DNA of 64,000 bases. Source: Lachnospiraceae bacterium (lineage in GTDB: Bacteria > Bacillota > Clostridia > Lachnospirales > Lachnospiraceae). Below, piece after piece: positions 10,286 through 20,292 of this stretch. A model generated the notes under the pieces. The model had not been told where the DNA came from. It was given only the letters and a program-made list of their open reading frames with translations, and searched no databases. The stretch lies in assembly GCA_018384375.1 (NCBI GenBank), contig JAHAYJ010000032.1:115603-179602 (forward strand), in the 5' to 3' direction. Position 1 is the stretch's first letter; every line of letters begins with the position of its first letter. Both the position numbers and the translations under genes were made by a program.

Positions 10286-10756
10286 ATGGGAATGAGTGAG
10301 ACGATTGTGTCCATGGAGGGCATATGTAAAAGCTTTCCGGGTGTAAAAGCACTGGATCATGTGAAGTTTGAACTGAAATCAGGTGAGGTAGCTCTCCTGG
10401 GGGAGAACGGTGCAGGGAAAAGTACGCTGATGAAGATCCTGAGCGGCGTTTATACCAGAGATGAAGGCAGGATGCAGATTTTCGGGAAAGAATACGGAAA
10501 TCTGACTCCGAAGCTTGCACAGGAAGTAGGAGTGGCAATTATCCATCAGGAACTGAATATGTGTAAGCACTTATCAGTAGCTGAAAATATTTTCCTGGGA
10601 AGAGAAAAGAAAAAAGGAATTGTGCTGGCAGGCGGAGAGATGGAAGCTGAGTCACAGCAGATACTGGATGAACTGAAAATTGATCTGGATCCCAAACAGG
10701 TAGTAGGGGAATTACCGGTATCCAAACAACAGATCAGAACTTTTGAAACTAAATAA
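10286..10756 (+). pseudogene. Truncated sugar ABC transporter ATPase (RbsA/MglA-type), N-terminal ~150 aa only
   Basis: Walker A GENGAGKST and VAIIHQELNMCKHLSVAENIFLGRE intact, but ends after VGELPVSKQQIRTFETK* before the signature/Walker B of domain 1. Confidence 0.85.
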
Positions 10757-11450
10757 GCGACAGGCACAGTATCTTGCATTGCAAAATTAGATCAATCCTC
10801 ATTTCCTGTACAATACACTGGAGAGCATCAGAAGTGAAGTGCTGATTGCAGGACTGACAAGCGTATCGGATATGACAGAAGCCCTGGCAAGCTTTTTTCG
10901 CTATACCATCAGTAAGGTAGAAAACCTGGTGTCGGTGGAGGAGGAGCTTCAGAATTGTGAAACCTACTTTAAGATTCAGCAATACCGGTTTGGGGAGCGG
11001 CTGCAGCTGACCATAGAATGTGATAATGAGGAACGGGAAGAAATCTATTGCTGCAGACTGCCTAAGCTCACCATGCAGCCGATTCTGGAGAACAGTATCA
11101 TTCATGGCACGGAATGCAAGGTGGGAACCGGGCACCTCAAAATTCATCTGGAAAGAACAGGAAGCAGACTCTTGATCCGAATTTCAGATGACGGGGTTGG
11201 AATTGATGCCAAAACCCTTGCAGACATGAATGAACGCCTGGAAAAGAGTGCACAGGCGATGTCGAGCCAGGAATCTGAGACAAAGGGAGGAATCGCGCTG
11301 GTCAACGTAAATAATCGTATCCATCTTCTGTTTGGTGAGGAGTATGGTCTGCATGTCTTTTCCATGCCCGGAATCGGAACCGATGTGGAAATTACGCTGC
11401 CGGCCATCACCAGTGACAGAGAAATTCCCAATAAGGAAGCACTTAGTTAA
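10745..11450 (+). pseudogene. 5'-truncated sensor histidine kinase (LytS/YesM-type His_kinase + HATPase) with in-frame TAG
   Basis: Frame reads KLNKRQAQYLALQN*INPHFLYNTLESIRSE...; TAG (10788-10790) sits where the family motif has Q (LQxQINPHFLYN); HATPase motifs QPILENSIIHG and ISDDGVGI downstream. Confidence 0.85.
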
Positions 11451-11461
11451 GGACGTGGGCT

Positions 11462-12985
11462 ATGAGAGAAGAAATGTTGCGCATGGAGCGTGTAACCTAC
11501 AAGAGCCAGGGGGAAACCGGCCTTTACAATTTCAGCATGACGATTTGGGCAGGAGAGATTTTAGGACTCATTCCCGTTAATAATTATGGGCTGGAAACGC
11601 TTCTCCTGCTGCTGAAGCAGAATCTGCCTCTCCATTATGGATATGTTTATTACCATGAAAAGCTGATCAATGATTGGAAAAAACCGGGGAGCGGGATGAA
11701 CCGGATCAGCATAATTCAAAATAAAAGCTGTCTTGCCAAGGATTTGACTGTTGCAGACAATATTTTTGTGCTGCGCCCCGGATTTAAAAAGTGGTTTATG
11801 CAGCCTGAGGTATTAAAAAAGCAGCTGATTCCGTTCATGGAGGACATCGGTATTACAATCAGTGCCGATGCCTATGTAGACGAACTGACGACGTTTGAAA
11901 AATTTGTGGTAGAGCTTTTGAAGGCAGTGGTTGCCGGAAGCAGGCTGATTGTTCTTGAAAATATCGGAACCTTTATCAGTGATGATGAGCTTGTAAAGCT
12001 GCATGAAATTCTGCGGCATTATGCGCAGGAAGGAATATCCTTTCTGTATATTACCTCTCATCACGAGGAGGCAAGGCAGTTCTGTGACAGAACCGCCTTT
12101 ATGATGAATGGACAGATTACCAAATACTTTGAAGTGGGAGATCGGACACCGGATACCCTGTTTCTGCCCGGTGTAGCGGATTATGACAGATGGGTCAGGC
12201 AGCAGTTTGAAGTTCAGGAGGAGGAAGGCAAAAGCGGAGCTGCATTTGAGATTAAGTCACTGTATCACGGAAATCTGCGCAACTTTAGTCTGCGGGTGGA
12301 AGCAGGGGAATGCCTGGTGATACAGGATCTGGATAACGGGGCTCTGAAGGATTTGTTCTCGCTTCTGGAAGGCGAAACGCAAAGGAGCGGGCAATTGCTG
12401 ATTGACGGTGAAGCAGTTCGACCGGGAAAGGACAGAAGACTTGCGGTAATACAGGAGCTGCCGACGGAAACAATGATCTTCCACAATATGAGCTATCTGG
12501 ACAATCTGTGCTTTAACATGGATCATCGTTTTAAGAGAATCTGGTTTGCAAAGGGAGTGAAAAAGAGTGTTGCCGGGGAATACGGAGCACTTTTGGGGGA
12601 GGATGTCTTCTATCAGAAGGTGGAGGATCTTACCCAGCAGCAGAAATATGACCTGGTCTACACGAGGATCCTTCTTCAAAACCCAAGAATCGTGTTTTGC
12701 GTGCAACCCTTTAAGCAGGCAGAGGTATCCATCAGAAGCCATATCTGGGAGCTTTTGGAACGTTTCCTGAAAAAGGGTATTGCGGTAGTGATCCTGGCGG
12801 TGAATTTGGCAGACTCACTGGCGCTGGCCGACAGACTGGTCAGGGTTAAGTATGGAAGCGTACAGGAAATATATAATAAAGAGGATTTTATCAAGCTGCC
12901 GGTTGATACACCATGGCTGTACCTATATAAGGAAAAATATGCTTTGGAAATGGAAAAACAAAGAGAAAAGGCGAAGGAGAAATAG
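11462..12985 (+). CDS. RbsA/MglA-like tandem ABC ATPase homologue lacking Walker A motifs (pseudo-ATPase)
   Basis: 507 aa with tandem-ABC architecture; Walker A positions read LIPVNNYGLETLLLLLK and IQDLDNGALKDLF; Walker B-like RLIVLENIGTFISDDE. Confidence 0.7.
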   Translation: MREEMLRMERVTYKSQGETGLYNFSMTIWAGEILGLIPVNNYGLETLLLLLKQNLPLHYGYVYYHEKLINDWKKPGSGMNRISIIQNKSCLAKDLTVADNIFVLRPGFKKWFMQPEVLKKQLIPFMEDIGITISADAYVDELTTFEKFVVELLKAVVAGSRLIVLENIGTFISDDELVKLHEILRHYAQEGISFLYITSHHEEARQFCDRTAFMMNGQITKYFEVGDRTPDTLFLPGVADYDRWVRQQFEVQEEEGKSGAAFEIKSLYHGNLRNFSLRVEAGECLVIQDLDNGALKDLFSLLEGETQRSGQLLIDGEAVRPGKDRRLAVIQELPTETMIFHNMSYLDNLCFNMDHRFKRIWFAKGVKKSVAGEYGALLGEDVFYQKVEDLTQQQKYDLVYTRILLQNPRIVFCVQPFKQAEVSIRSHIWELLERFLKKGIAVVILAVNLADSLALADRLVRVKYGSVQEIYNKEDFIKLPVDTPWLYLYKEKYALEMEKQREKAKEK

Positions 12986-12988
12986 AAA

Positions 12989-13796
12989 ATGAAACTTGGA
13001 GCATTGGAAGCAGGCGGAACAAAGATGGTATGTGCAATCGGAGATGAGACCGGAAAAATCTATGATCAGGTATCTATCCCTACTGAGACACCGGATGTTA
13101 CCATTCCGAAGCTGATAGAATATTTTGAGAAAAATACGGTAGATGCCCTTGGAATTGCAAGCTTTGGCCCTGTTGAGCTTGACCCGAAGGCACCGAATTA
13201 CGGATATATCACGACGACAACCAAGGTGGCGTGGAGAAATTTTGATATGGCGGGAAGCTTTGCAAGAGCGTTAAAGTGTCCCATCGGATTTGACACGGAT
13301 GTAAATGGCTCGGTTCTGGGCGAAGTGACCTTTGGACAGGCGAGAGGAAAGAGCTGTGTCATTTATCTAACCATTGGAACTGGTGTGGGGGCAGGAATTT
13401 ATATTGAAGATAAGCTGCTGCATGGCATGCTTCATCCGGAAGCGGGGCATGTGCTGATCGAGAAGAGGAACGGGGATGCCTATGCCGGAAAATGTCCTTA
13501 TCACAGAAATTGCCTGGAGGGTCTGGCAGTTGGAAGCAGATTATATAGCCCAGGCACTTACCGGCTATGTACTTACCCTGTCGCCGGAGATGATCATTTT
13601 AGGCGGCGGCGTCATGCATCAGAAACAGCTCTTCCCACTCATCAGGGCAAAGGTGACAGAATTTCTGGGAGGATACATACAGGCGGAAGAACTTCGGGAT
13701 ATGGATCACTACATCGTACCGGCAAGCCTGCATGATGATCAGGGGATTATGGGATGTCTGGAGCTTGCAAGAAGAGCATTACAGAAGAGACAGTAA
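12989..13796 (+). pseudogene. ROK-family fructokinase with internal frame-changing deletion
   Basis: 12989 frame gives MKLGALEAGGTKMVCAIG...GKCPYHRNCLEGLA, then homology continues in another frame from ~13521 (VWQLEADYIAQALTGYVLTLSPEMIILGGGVM...). Confidence 0.85.
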
Positions 13797-14007
13797 ATTT
13801 CTTATGCGGCAATAGGAATATCTATGCAAAATGATGGTGCGATTACAGAATAAAAGCGGACAAAAAAATCTGGTATTTTTCTGACAGGTATGCTATAATC
13901 GTACAATGACTGTGAGTATGCTTGTAATTCATTGGTTTGTGCACATGCCGCACAGACTGGAAGAGATAATTCAGGAACACAGGATTTATTAAGGAGGACG
14001 TACTTAG

Positions 14008-15294
14008 ATGAGCGTACAGGTAGAAAAATTAGAAAACAGCATGGCAAAGCTTACCATCGAAGCTTCTGCAGACGAATTAGAGAAGGCATTACAGAATGCT
14101 TACTTAAAGAACAAGAACAAAATCAGCATTCCCGGCTTCAGAAAGGGGAAAGTACCCCGTCAGATGATAGAAAAGATGTATGGCCCTGCTATCTTCTATG
14201 AAGATGCAGCCAACGAAATCATTCCCGAGGCATATGAAAAGGCCGTTGAAGAGTGTGGAGAGGATATTGTTTCATCCCCTGAAATTGATGTGACACAGAT
14301 TGAGAAGGGCAAGCCTTTTATCTTTACTGCGCTGGTTGCATTGAAGCCGGAAATTAAGCTTGGTAAGTACAAGGGTGTAAAGGTTGACAAGGCTGATGTG
14401 ACAGTAACAGATGAAGAGGTAGATGCCGAGATCAACAAAGAGAGAGAAAACAATGCAAGAAACATCGAGGTGACAGACCGGGCAGTTAAGGACGGCGATA
14501 TGACAGTTCTTGATTTTGAAGGCTTTGTTGACGGTGTGGCATTCGAAGGTGGCAAAGGAGAAAACTATCCGCTCACGATTGGCTCCGGCGCATTTATCCC
14601 CGGATTTGAAGAACAGCTGGTTGGAGCAGAAATCGGTAAGGAGGTTGAGGTAAATGTAACCTTCCCCGAAGATTATCAGGCAGAGGAATTGAAAGGGAAA
14701 GCAGCAACCTTCAAATGTACTGTTAAGGAGATCAAGGAGAAGGAGCTTCCTGAACTTGATGATGAATTTGCCAGTGAGGTTTCTGAATTCGAGACACTTG
14801 CAGAGTATAAGGCAGATGTGAAGACAAAACTTTCTGAGAAAAAAGAAAAGGAAGCCAAGGATGCTAAGGAGGCGGCAGTTATCGAGGCAATCGTAAATGA
14901 CTCCGAAATGGAAATTCCTGAGGCAATGCTGAAGACCCAGCAGAAGCAGATGGTGGATGAGTTTGCACAGAGAATCCAGATGCAGGGCTTATCCATTGAC
15001 CAGTACTTCCAGTTTACCGGAACAACCTATGACAAGATGATCGAGCAGGTGAAACCTCAGGCAGAAAAGAGAATCAAGTCAAGACTGGTTCTGGAAGCTG
15101 TTGTCAAGGCTGAGAATATTGCGGCATCCGATGAAGACTATGAAGAAGAACTTAAGACGATGGCAGAGGCTTACCAGATGGAAGTGGAAAAGGTGAAGGA
15201 ACTGCTGCCTGAAAAGAGCGTTGCTCAGATCAAGGAAGATATTGCAGTGAGAAAGGCTGCAGAGTTTGTAGTCGAGAATGCAAAAGAGAAATAA
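14008..15294 (+). CDS. tig: Trigger factor
   Basis: IPGFRKGKVPRQMIEKMYG, PPIase core and C-terminal domain; followed by clpP-clpX. Confidence 0.97.
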   Translation: MSVQVEKLENSMAKLTIEASADELEKALQNAYLKNKNKISIPGFRKGKVPRQMIEKMYGPAIFYEDAANEIIPEAYEKAVEECGEDIVSSPEIDVTQIEKGKPFIFTALVALKPEIKLGKYKGVKVDKADVTVTDEEVDAEINKERENNARNIEVTDRAVKDGDMTVLDFEGFVDGVAFEGGKGENYPLTIGSGAFIPGFEEQLVGAEIGKEVEVNVTFPEDYQAEELKGKAATFKCTVKEIKEKELPELDDEFASEVSEFETLAEYKADVKTKLSEKKEKEAKDAKEAAVIEAIVNDSEMEIPEAMLKTQQKQMVDEFAQRIQMQGLSIDQYFQFTGTTYDKMIEQVKPQAEKRIKSRLVLEAVVKAENIAASDEDYEEELKTMAEAYQMEVEKVKELLPEKSVAQIKEDIAVRKAAEFVVENAKEK

Positions 15295-15315
15295 GCTATA
15301 AGAGAAAAACGGGAC

Positions 15316-15338
15316 TCCTGCGGAATTTTTCCGCAGGA
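15316..15338 (+). terminator. Intergenic hairpin tig/clpP
   Basis: Perfect 10-bp stem TCCTGCGGAA-ttt-TTCCGCAGGA; no immediate U-tract. Confidence 0.5.
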
Positions 15339-15392
15339 ACTGTTTTAGAACATTCTTTATAGAACAGAATGATTGACAAGGAGGATTTTACT

Positions 15393-15986
15393 ATGAGTTT
15401 AGTACCTTATGTCATTGAACAGACAAGCAGGGGCGAGCGTTCCTACGATATTTATTCAAGACTTTTAAAGGAAAGAATTATTTTCTTGGGAGAAGAGGTA
15501 AATGATGTGACATCCAGCCTGATTGTAGCGCAGATGCTCTTTCTTGAGGCGGAGGATCCGGAGAAGGATATCCAGTTTTATATAAACAGCCCCGGCGGTA
15601 GTGTTACTGCAGGTATGGCTATTTATGATACTATGCAGTATGTGAAATGTGATGTCTCTACCTATTGCATGGGTATGGCTGCCAGCATGGGCGCATTTCT
15701 TTTGGCAGGTGGAACCAAAGGAAAGCGTCTGGCTCTTCCCAATGCGGAGATTATGATCCATCAGCCACTGGGCGGTGCGCAGGGACAGGCTACGGAAATT
15801 GAAATTGCAGCAAAACATATTCTGCAGACCAAAAAGAAATTAAATGAGATCCTGGCTGAAAATACAGGTAAGGATTATGATGTGATCGCCGCAGACACAG
15901 AGAGAGACAACTGGATGACAGCCGAGGAGGCAAAGGAATATGGCCTGATCGACAGAGTAGTCTATAAGCGTTCAGACGATAAGTAA
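15393..15986 (+). CDS. clpP: ATP-dependent Clp protease proteolytic subunit
   Basis: [62 protein letters not shown]. Confidence 0.98.
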   Translation: MSLVPYVIEQTSRGERSYDIYSRLLKERIIFLGEEVNDVTSSLIVAQMLFLEAEDPEKDIQFYINSPGGSVTAGMAIYDTMQYVKCDVSTYCMGMAASMGAFLLAGGTKGKRLALPNAEIMIHQPLGGAQGQATEIEIAAKHILQTKKKLNEILAENTGKDYDVIAADTERDNWMTAEEAKEYGLIDRVVYKRSDDK

Positions 15987-16006
15987 AACTAAAAAGAGGT
16001 AAAAAG

Positions 16007-17260
16007 ATGGCGGGAAAAAATTCCGACAATATCAGGTGTTCTTTCTGCAATAAGACACAGGATCAGGTTAGAAAGTTGATTGCAGGCCCTGCAGGGGTAT
16101 ATATCTGTGACGAATGTGTGGAGATATGCGCGGATATCGTAGAGGAAGAATATGAAGATGAGGTGCAGACGCAGGAGCTTGATATTAACCTGCTAAAGCC
16201 CATCGAGATAAAGGAATTTCTTGACGATTATGTGATTGGGCAGGAGGAAGCCAAGAAGGTTCTGTCCGTTGCGGTATATAACCATTACAAGCGGGTGACA
16301 GCCCCCAAGGACATGGATGATGTGGAACTTCAGAAGAGCAATATTATCATGATCGGTCCTACCGGCTCCGGCAAGACCTATCTGGCGCAGACACTGGCCA
16401 AGATCATCAATGTGCCTTTTGCAATTGCAGATGCCACCACGCTTACCGAGGCAGGCTATGTAGGTGAAGATGTAGAGAATATCCTGCTCAAACTGATACA
16501 GGCGGCAGACTATGATGTGGAGCGCGCCCAGTTGGGCATCGTTTATATCGATGAAATTGACAAAATTACAAAGAAAAGTGAAAATGTTTCCATCACCAGG
16601 GATGTTTCCGGTGAGGGAGTACAACAGGCACTTCTGAAAATTGTGGAGGGAACCATTGCCAGTGTACCGCCTCAGGGTGGCAGAAAGCATCCTCATCAGG
16701 AATTGATACAGATTGATACCTCCAACATCCTGTTCATCTGCGGTGGGGCATTTGACGGACTGGAAAAGATCGTGGAGAACAGGCTGAATCGTAATTCAAT
16801 CGGATTTGATGCGGAAATCGCAAGCAAAAATAATCGTGAGATCAGTGAACTTCTCAGCGAGGTGACGCCTCAGGACCTGGTGAAATTTGGGCTGATACCG
16901 GAATTTGTGGGACGTGTGCCGATCAATGTTTCCTTGGAAGGCTTGGATGAAAAAGCACTCGTCCGGATCCTGACAGAACCCAAGAACGCGTTGATCAAGC
17001 AGTATCAGAAGCTGTTTGGCTTTGATCAGGTGAAGCTGACCTTTGAGGAGGATGCCGTTACAACGATTGCAAAGCAGGCATTTGAACGTAAGACAGGGGC
17101 GAGAGGACTGCGTTCCATCATGGAAAAGGCGATGATGAATGTCATGTATCAGATCCCTTCCGATGAAACAATTGAAGAATGCGTAATTACAAAGGGTGCG
17201 GTGGAAGGTACCAGTGAGCCTTTACTGATACATCGTGAAGTAATGCGTAAAGCAAGATAA
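16007..17260 (+). CDS. clpX: Clp protease ATP-binding subunit ClpX
   Basis: Zn-binding [18 protein letters not shown]...[12 protein letters not shown]. Confidence 0.98.
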   Translation: MAGKNSDNIRCSFCNKTQDQVRKLIAGPAGVYICDECVEICADIVEEEYEDEVQTQELDINLLKPIEIKEFLDDYVIGQEEAKKVLSVAVYNHYKRVTAPKDMDDVELQKSNIIMIGPTGSGKTYLAQTLAKIINVPFAIADATTLTEAGYVGEDVENILLKLIQAADYDVERAQLGIVYIDEIDKITKKSENVSITRDVSGEGVQQALLKIVEGTIASVPPQGGRKHPHQELIQIDTSNILFICGGAFDGLEKIVENRLNRNSIGFDAEIASKNNREISELLSEVTPQDLVKFGLIPEFVGRVPINVSLEGLDEKALVRILTEPKNALIKQYQKLFGFDQVKLTFEEDAVTTIAKQAFERKTGARGLRSIMEKAMMNVMYQIPSDETIEECVITKGAVEGTSEPLLIHREVMRKAR

Positions 17261-17275
17261 CAGACAAAGGAGTAA

Positions 17276-17298
17276 ATGCCGCCGGATGGCGGCATTTT
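17276..17298 (+). terminator. Short hairpin between clpX and lon
   Basis: ATGCCGCC-ggat-GGCGGCAT then TTT. Confidence 0.5.
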
Positions 17299-17332
17299 GC
17301 GTCCTTGCAGGAAAAGGTGTAAAGAGAGAAAG

Positions 17333-19672
17333 ATGACAGACGAAAGACAGCTTAAGACATTGCCGGTAATTCCCCTGCGTGGGATGACGATCATGCCGGA
17401 TACGATTATCCATTTTGACTTAAACAGAGATAGATCGATACAGGCGCTGGAAAGCGCCATGATGGGCGGTGGCGTCCTTTTTCTGACGACACAGAAGGAT
17501 CCGGATGTGGATATGCCGCGGCAGGAACATCTGTATTCGGTTGGAACGATTGCGCAGATAAAGCAGATCACGAAGCTGCCGAATCAGATTGTCAGGGTTC
17601 TGGTGGAAGGAAAATGCCGCGGAATCCTGAAGGAAATAAAGGAAGAGAATGAAAAATATATAGAAGCACTTATTCTGCGGGTGCAGGAAGAGGAGCCCAC
17701 GGTGGAAAAACAGGTCAGAGAGGAAGCAATGCTCAGACAGATCAAGGAACTGTTTGCAGTTTTTGCCACCCATTATCCGAAGCTTGATAAGAATGCCCTG
17801 CATCGATATGCAGGCGTGAAAAGTCTCAGGAGGCTGATCGACCAGATTACGGCAAATCTGCCCATGGATTTTGAGAAAAAACAGCAGATATTGGAAACTC
17901 TGGATCTGGAGGAGCGCTATGAGCTGATGTGTGAGCATCTTCAGCGTGAAATTGAAATTGCCAAGGCGCGGGAGGATATCACCCAGAAGCTGAAAGGGCG
18001 TGTTGAGAAAAATCAAAAGGAGTATCTTTTGAGGGAGCAGCTCAGGTATATCAAGGAAGAGCTGGGAGATGAAGATTCCTTTTCGGATACGGATCAGTTT
18101 GAAGAGAGCCTGGGACAGTTGCAGGCATCCGAAGAAGTAAAGGCAAAAATCAGAAAGGAAATTGCCAGGTTCAAAACGCTTGCGGGCAGCAGCTCGGAAA
18201 GTGCCGTGGAGAGGGCTTACATTGAGACACTTCTGGAGCTCCCCTGGGATAAGACATCGGTGGATAACGAGAGCATGAAGCGCGCTCAGGAGATTCTGGA
18301 GAGGGAGCACTACGGGCTGGAGCAGGTCAAGGAGCGTATTCTTGAATTTCTGGCAGTGCGCCAGCTGACCAGCAAGGGGGAAAGCCCGATCATCTGTCTG
18401 GTGGGACCTCCGGGAACCGGGAAGACTTCCATTGCCAGAAGTGTTGCCGAGGCGCTTGATAAAAAGTATGTGCGGATATGCCTCGGAGGGGTTCGGGATG
18501 AAGCAGAGATAAGAGGTCACCGGAAAACCTATGTGGGAGCCATGCCGGGGCGGATTGCAGCCGGACTCAAGCAGGCGGGTGTCAAAAATCCGCTGATGCT
18601 TCTTGATGAGATTGATAAGGTGAGCAATGATTACAAAGGAGATACCTTTTCCGCTCTGCTGGAGGTATTGGATGGAGAACAGAATGTCAGATTCCGGGAC
18701 CACTATGTAGAGATTCCACTGGATTTGTCTGAAGTGCTCTTTATTGCAACAGCAAATACCACGCAGACTATACCAAGACCGCTGCTGGATCGTATGGAAA
18801 TCATTGAGGTGAACAGCTATACGGAAAATGAGAAATTTCATATTGCCAGAGAACATCTGCTGAAAAAGCAGATGGAACGAAACGGACTGGACAAGAAAAT
18901 GATCTCAATTCAGGACGGAGCGATCAAAAATATCATCACCTATTATACGAAAGAGGCCGGAGTAAGGGAACTGGAGCGGAAACTGGGAGAGATCTGCCGG
19001 AAGGCTGCAAAGAGGATTCTGGAAAGTCGGGAAAACGGAGAAGAGCTTGCGAGGATCAGAGTCAGTGCTTCCAATCTGGAGGATTACCTGGGAAAGAAAA
19101 AGTATTCTCTGGATAAGGCGAACAAGGCACCCCAGATTGGAATTGTGCGCGGACTTGCGTGGACCAGTGTGGGAGGAGATACCCTGCAGATAGAAGTCAA
19201 TTGCATGCCCGGTAAGGGAGAGATTGAGTTGACCGGTCAAATGGGAGATGTGATGAAGGAATCTGCAATCATCGGCATGAGCTATGTACGTTCCATTGGT
19301 GCGGAATACCATATTAAGCCGGAAGTCTTTAAGGAGAATGACTTCCACATCCATATCCCGGAGGGGGCAGTACCCAAGGATGGCCCTTCCGCCGGAATTA
19401 CCATGGCGACAGCGTTGTTTTCAGCAATTACTGACCGATTGGTACGCAGTGATCTTGCAATGACCGGAGAAGTCACTCTGAGAGGAAGAGTTCTGCCCAT
19501 CGGCGGCCTGAAGGAAAAGATTCTGGCAGCTAAGATGGCCGGAATCAAGGAGGTATTGGTTCCTGCTGAGAATAAGAAGGATGTGGAAGAGATCGCAGAG
19601 GAAATCAGGGAAGGGCTTACCATTACTTATGTAAAAGATATGCGGGAAGTGCTTCGCCATGCATTGATCTAA
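17333..19672 (+). CDS. lon: Endopeptidase La
   Basis: GPPGTGKTS, HIPEGAVPKDGPSAGITMATAL catalytic region; internal start MTDERQLKTLPVIPLRGM. Confidence 0.98.
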   Translation: MTDERQLKTLPVIPLRGMTIMPDTIIHFDLNRDRSIQALESAMMGGGVLFLTTQKDPDVDMPRQEHLYSVGTIAQIKQITKLPNQIVRVLVEGKCRGILKEIKEENEKYIEALILRVQEEEPTVEKQVREEAMLRQIKELFAVFATHYPKLDKNALHRYAGVKSLRRLIDQITANLPMDFEKKQQILETLDLEERYELMCEHLQREIEIAKAREDITQKLKGRVEKNQKEYLLREQLRYIKEELGDEDSFSDTDQFEESLGQLQASEEVKAKIRKEIARFKTLAGSSSESAVERAYIETLLELPWDKTSVDNESMKRAQEILEREHYGLEQVKERILEFLAVRQLTSKGESPIICLVGPPGTGKTSIARSVAEALDKKYVRICLGGVRDEAEIRGHRKTYVGAMPGRIAAGLKQAGVKNPLMLLDEIDKVSNDYKGDTFSALLEVLDGEQNVRFRDHYVEIPLDLSEVLFIATANTTQTIPRPLLDRMEIIEVNSYTENEKFHIAREHLLKKQMERNGLDKKMISIQDGAIKNIITYYTKEAGVRELERKLGEICRKAAKRILESRENGEELARIRVSASNLEDYLGKKKYSLDKANKAPQIGIVRGLAWTSVGGDTLQIEVNCMPGKGEIELTGQMGDVMKESAIIGMSYVRSIGAEYHIKPEVFKENDFHIHIPEGAVPKDGPSAGITMATALFSAITDRLVRSDLAMTGEVTLRGRVLPIGGLKEKILAAKMAGIKEVLVPAENKKDVEEIAEEIREGLTITYVKDMREVLRHALI

Positions 19673-19688
19673 GCCGGAGGAGAAAGAA

Positions 19689-20285
19689 ATGGTTATTAAG
19701 AATGTAAGTCTGGAGACCGTATGCGGAATTACCAGCAAGTTGCCGCAGAATGCGCACATGGAGTTTGCCTTTGCAGGGAAGAGCAATGTAGGGAAATCCT
19801 CTCTCATCAATGGCCTGATGAACCGGAAGTCCCTTGCCAGAACCAGTGCGCAGCCGGGAAAGACGCAGACAATCAATTTCTATAATATCAATGATCAGAT
19901 GTATTTTGTGGATCTGCCGGGATATGGCTATGCCAGGGTGAGTGAACAGGAAAAGGCAAAGTGGGGAAAGATGATAGAGGATTATCTGCATCAATCCAAG
20001 CAGTTGAAAGCGGTCTTTCTGCTGATCGATATCCGTCATGAGCCGTCCGGAAACGATAAGCTGATGTATGACTGGATCTTACATCAGGGATTTGAGCCGA
20101 TCATTATTGCAACCAAGCTGGATAAGATCAGCAGAGGACAGGTGCCAAAGCACCTGAAGATGATTCGGGAGGGACTTGGCGTTGTAAAGAACACGGTCAT
20201 AATCCCCTACTCAGCACAGACCAAGCAGGGAAGGGAAGAAATCTACGAGCTTTTAGACTCTTATTTGGAGCCGGAAGAGAATTGA
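19689..20285 (+). CDS. ysxC: Ribosome biogenesis GTPase YsxC/EngB
   Basis: FAGKSNVGKSSLINGLMNRK, DLPGYGYARVS, TKLDK. Confidence 0.95.
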   Translation: MVIKNVSLETVCGITSKLPQNAHMEFAFAGKSNVGKSSLINGLMNRKSLARTSAQPGKTQTINFYNINDQMYFVDLPGYGYARVSEQEKAKWGKMIEDYLHQSKQLKAVFLLIDIRHEPSGNDKLMYDWILHQGFEPIIIATKLDKISRGQVPKHLKMIREGLGVVKNTVIIPYSAQTKQGREEIYELLDSYLEPEEN

Positions 20286-20292
20286 GGCGTCT

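Noticed and set aside
10788-10790. Possible amber suppression/recoding in the histidine kinase
   Set aside because: The same gene is also truncated and out of frame with its upstream fragment; ordinary pseudogenisation is simpler.
17420-18856. 478-aa antisense ORF inside lon
   Set aside because: Lies fully opposite a clear lon CDS; no recognisable domain; antisense open frames are common over biased codons.
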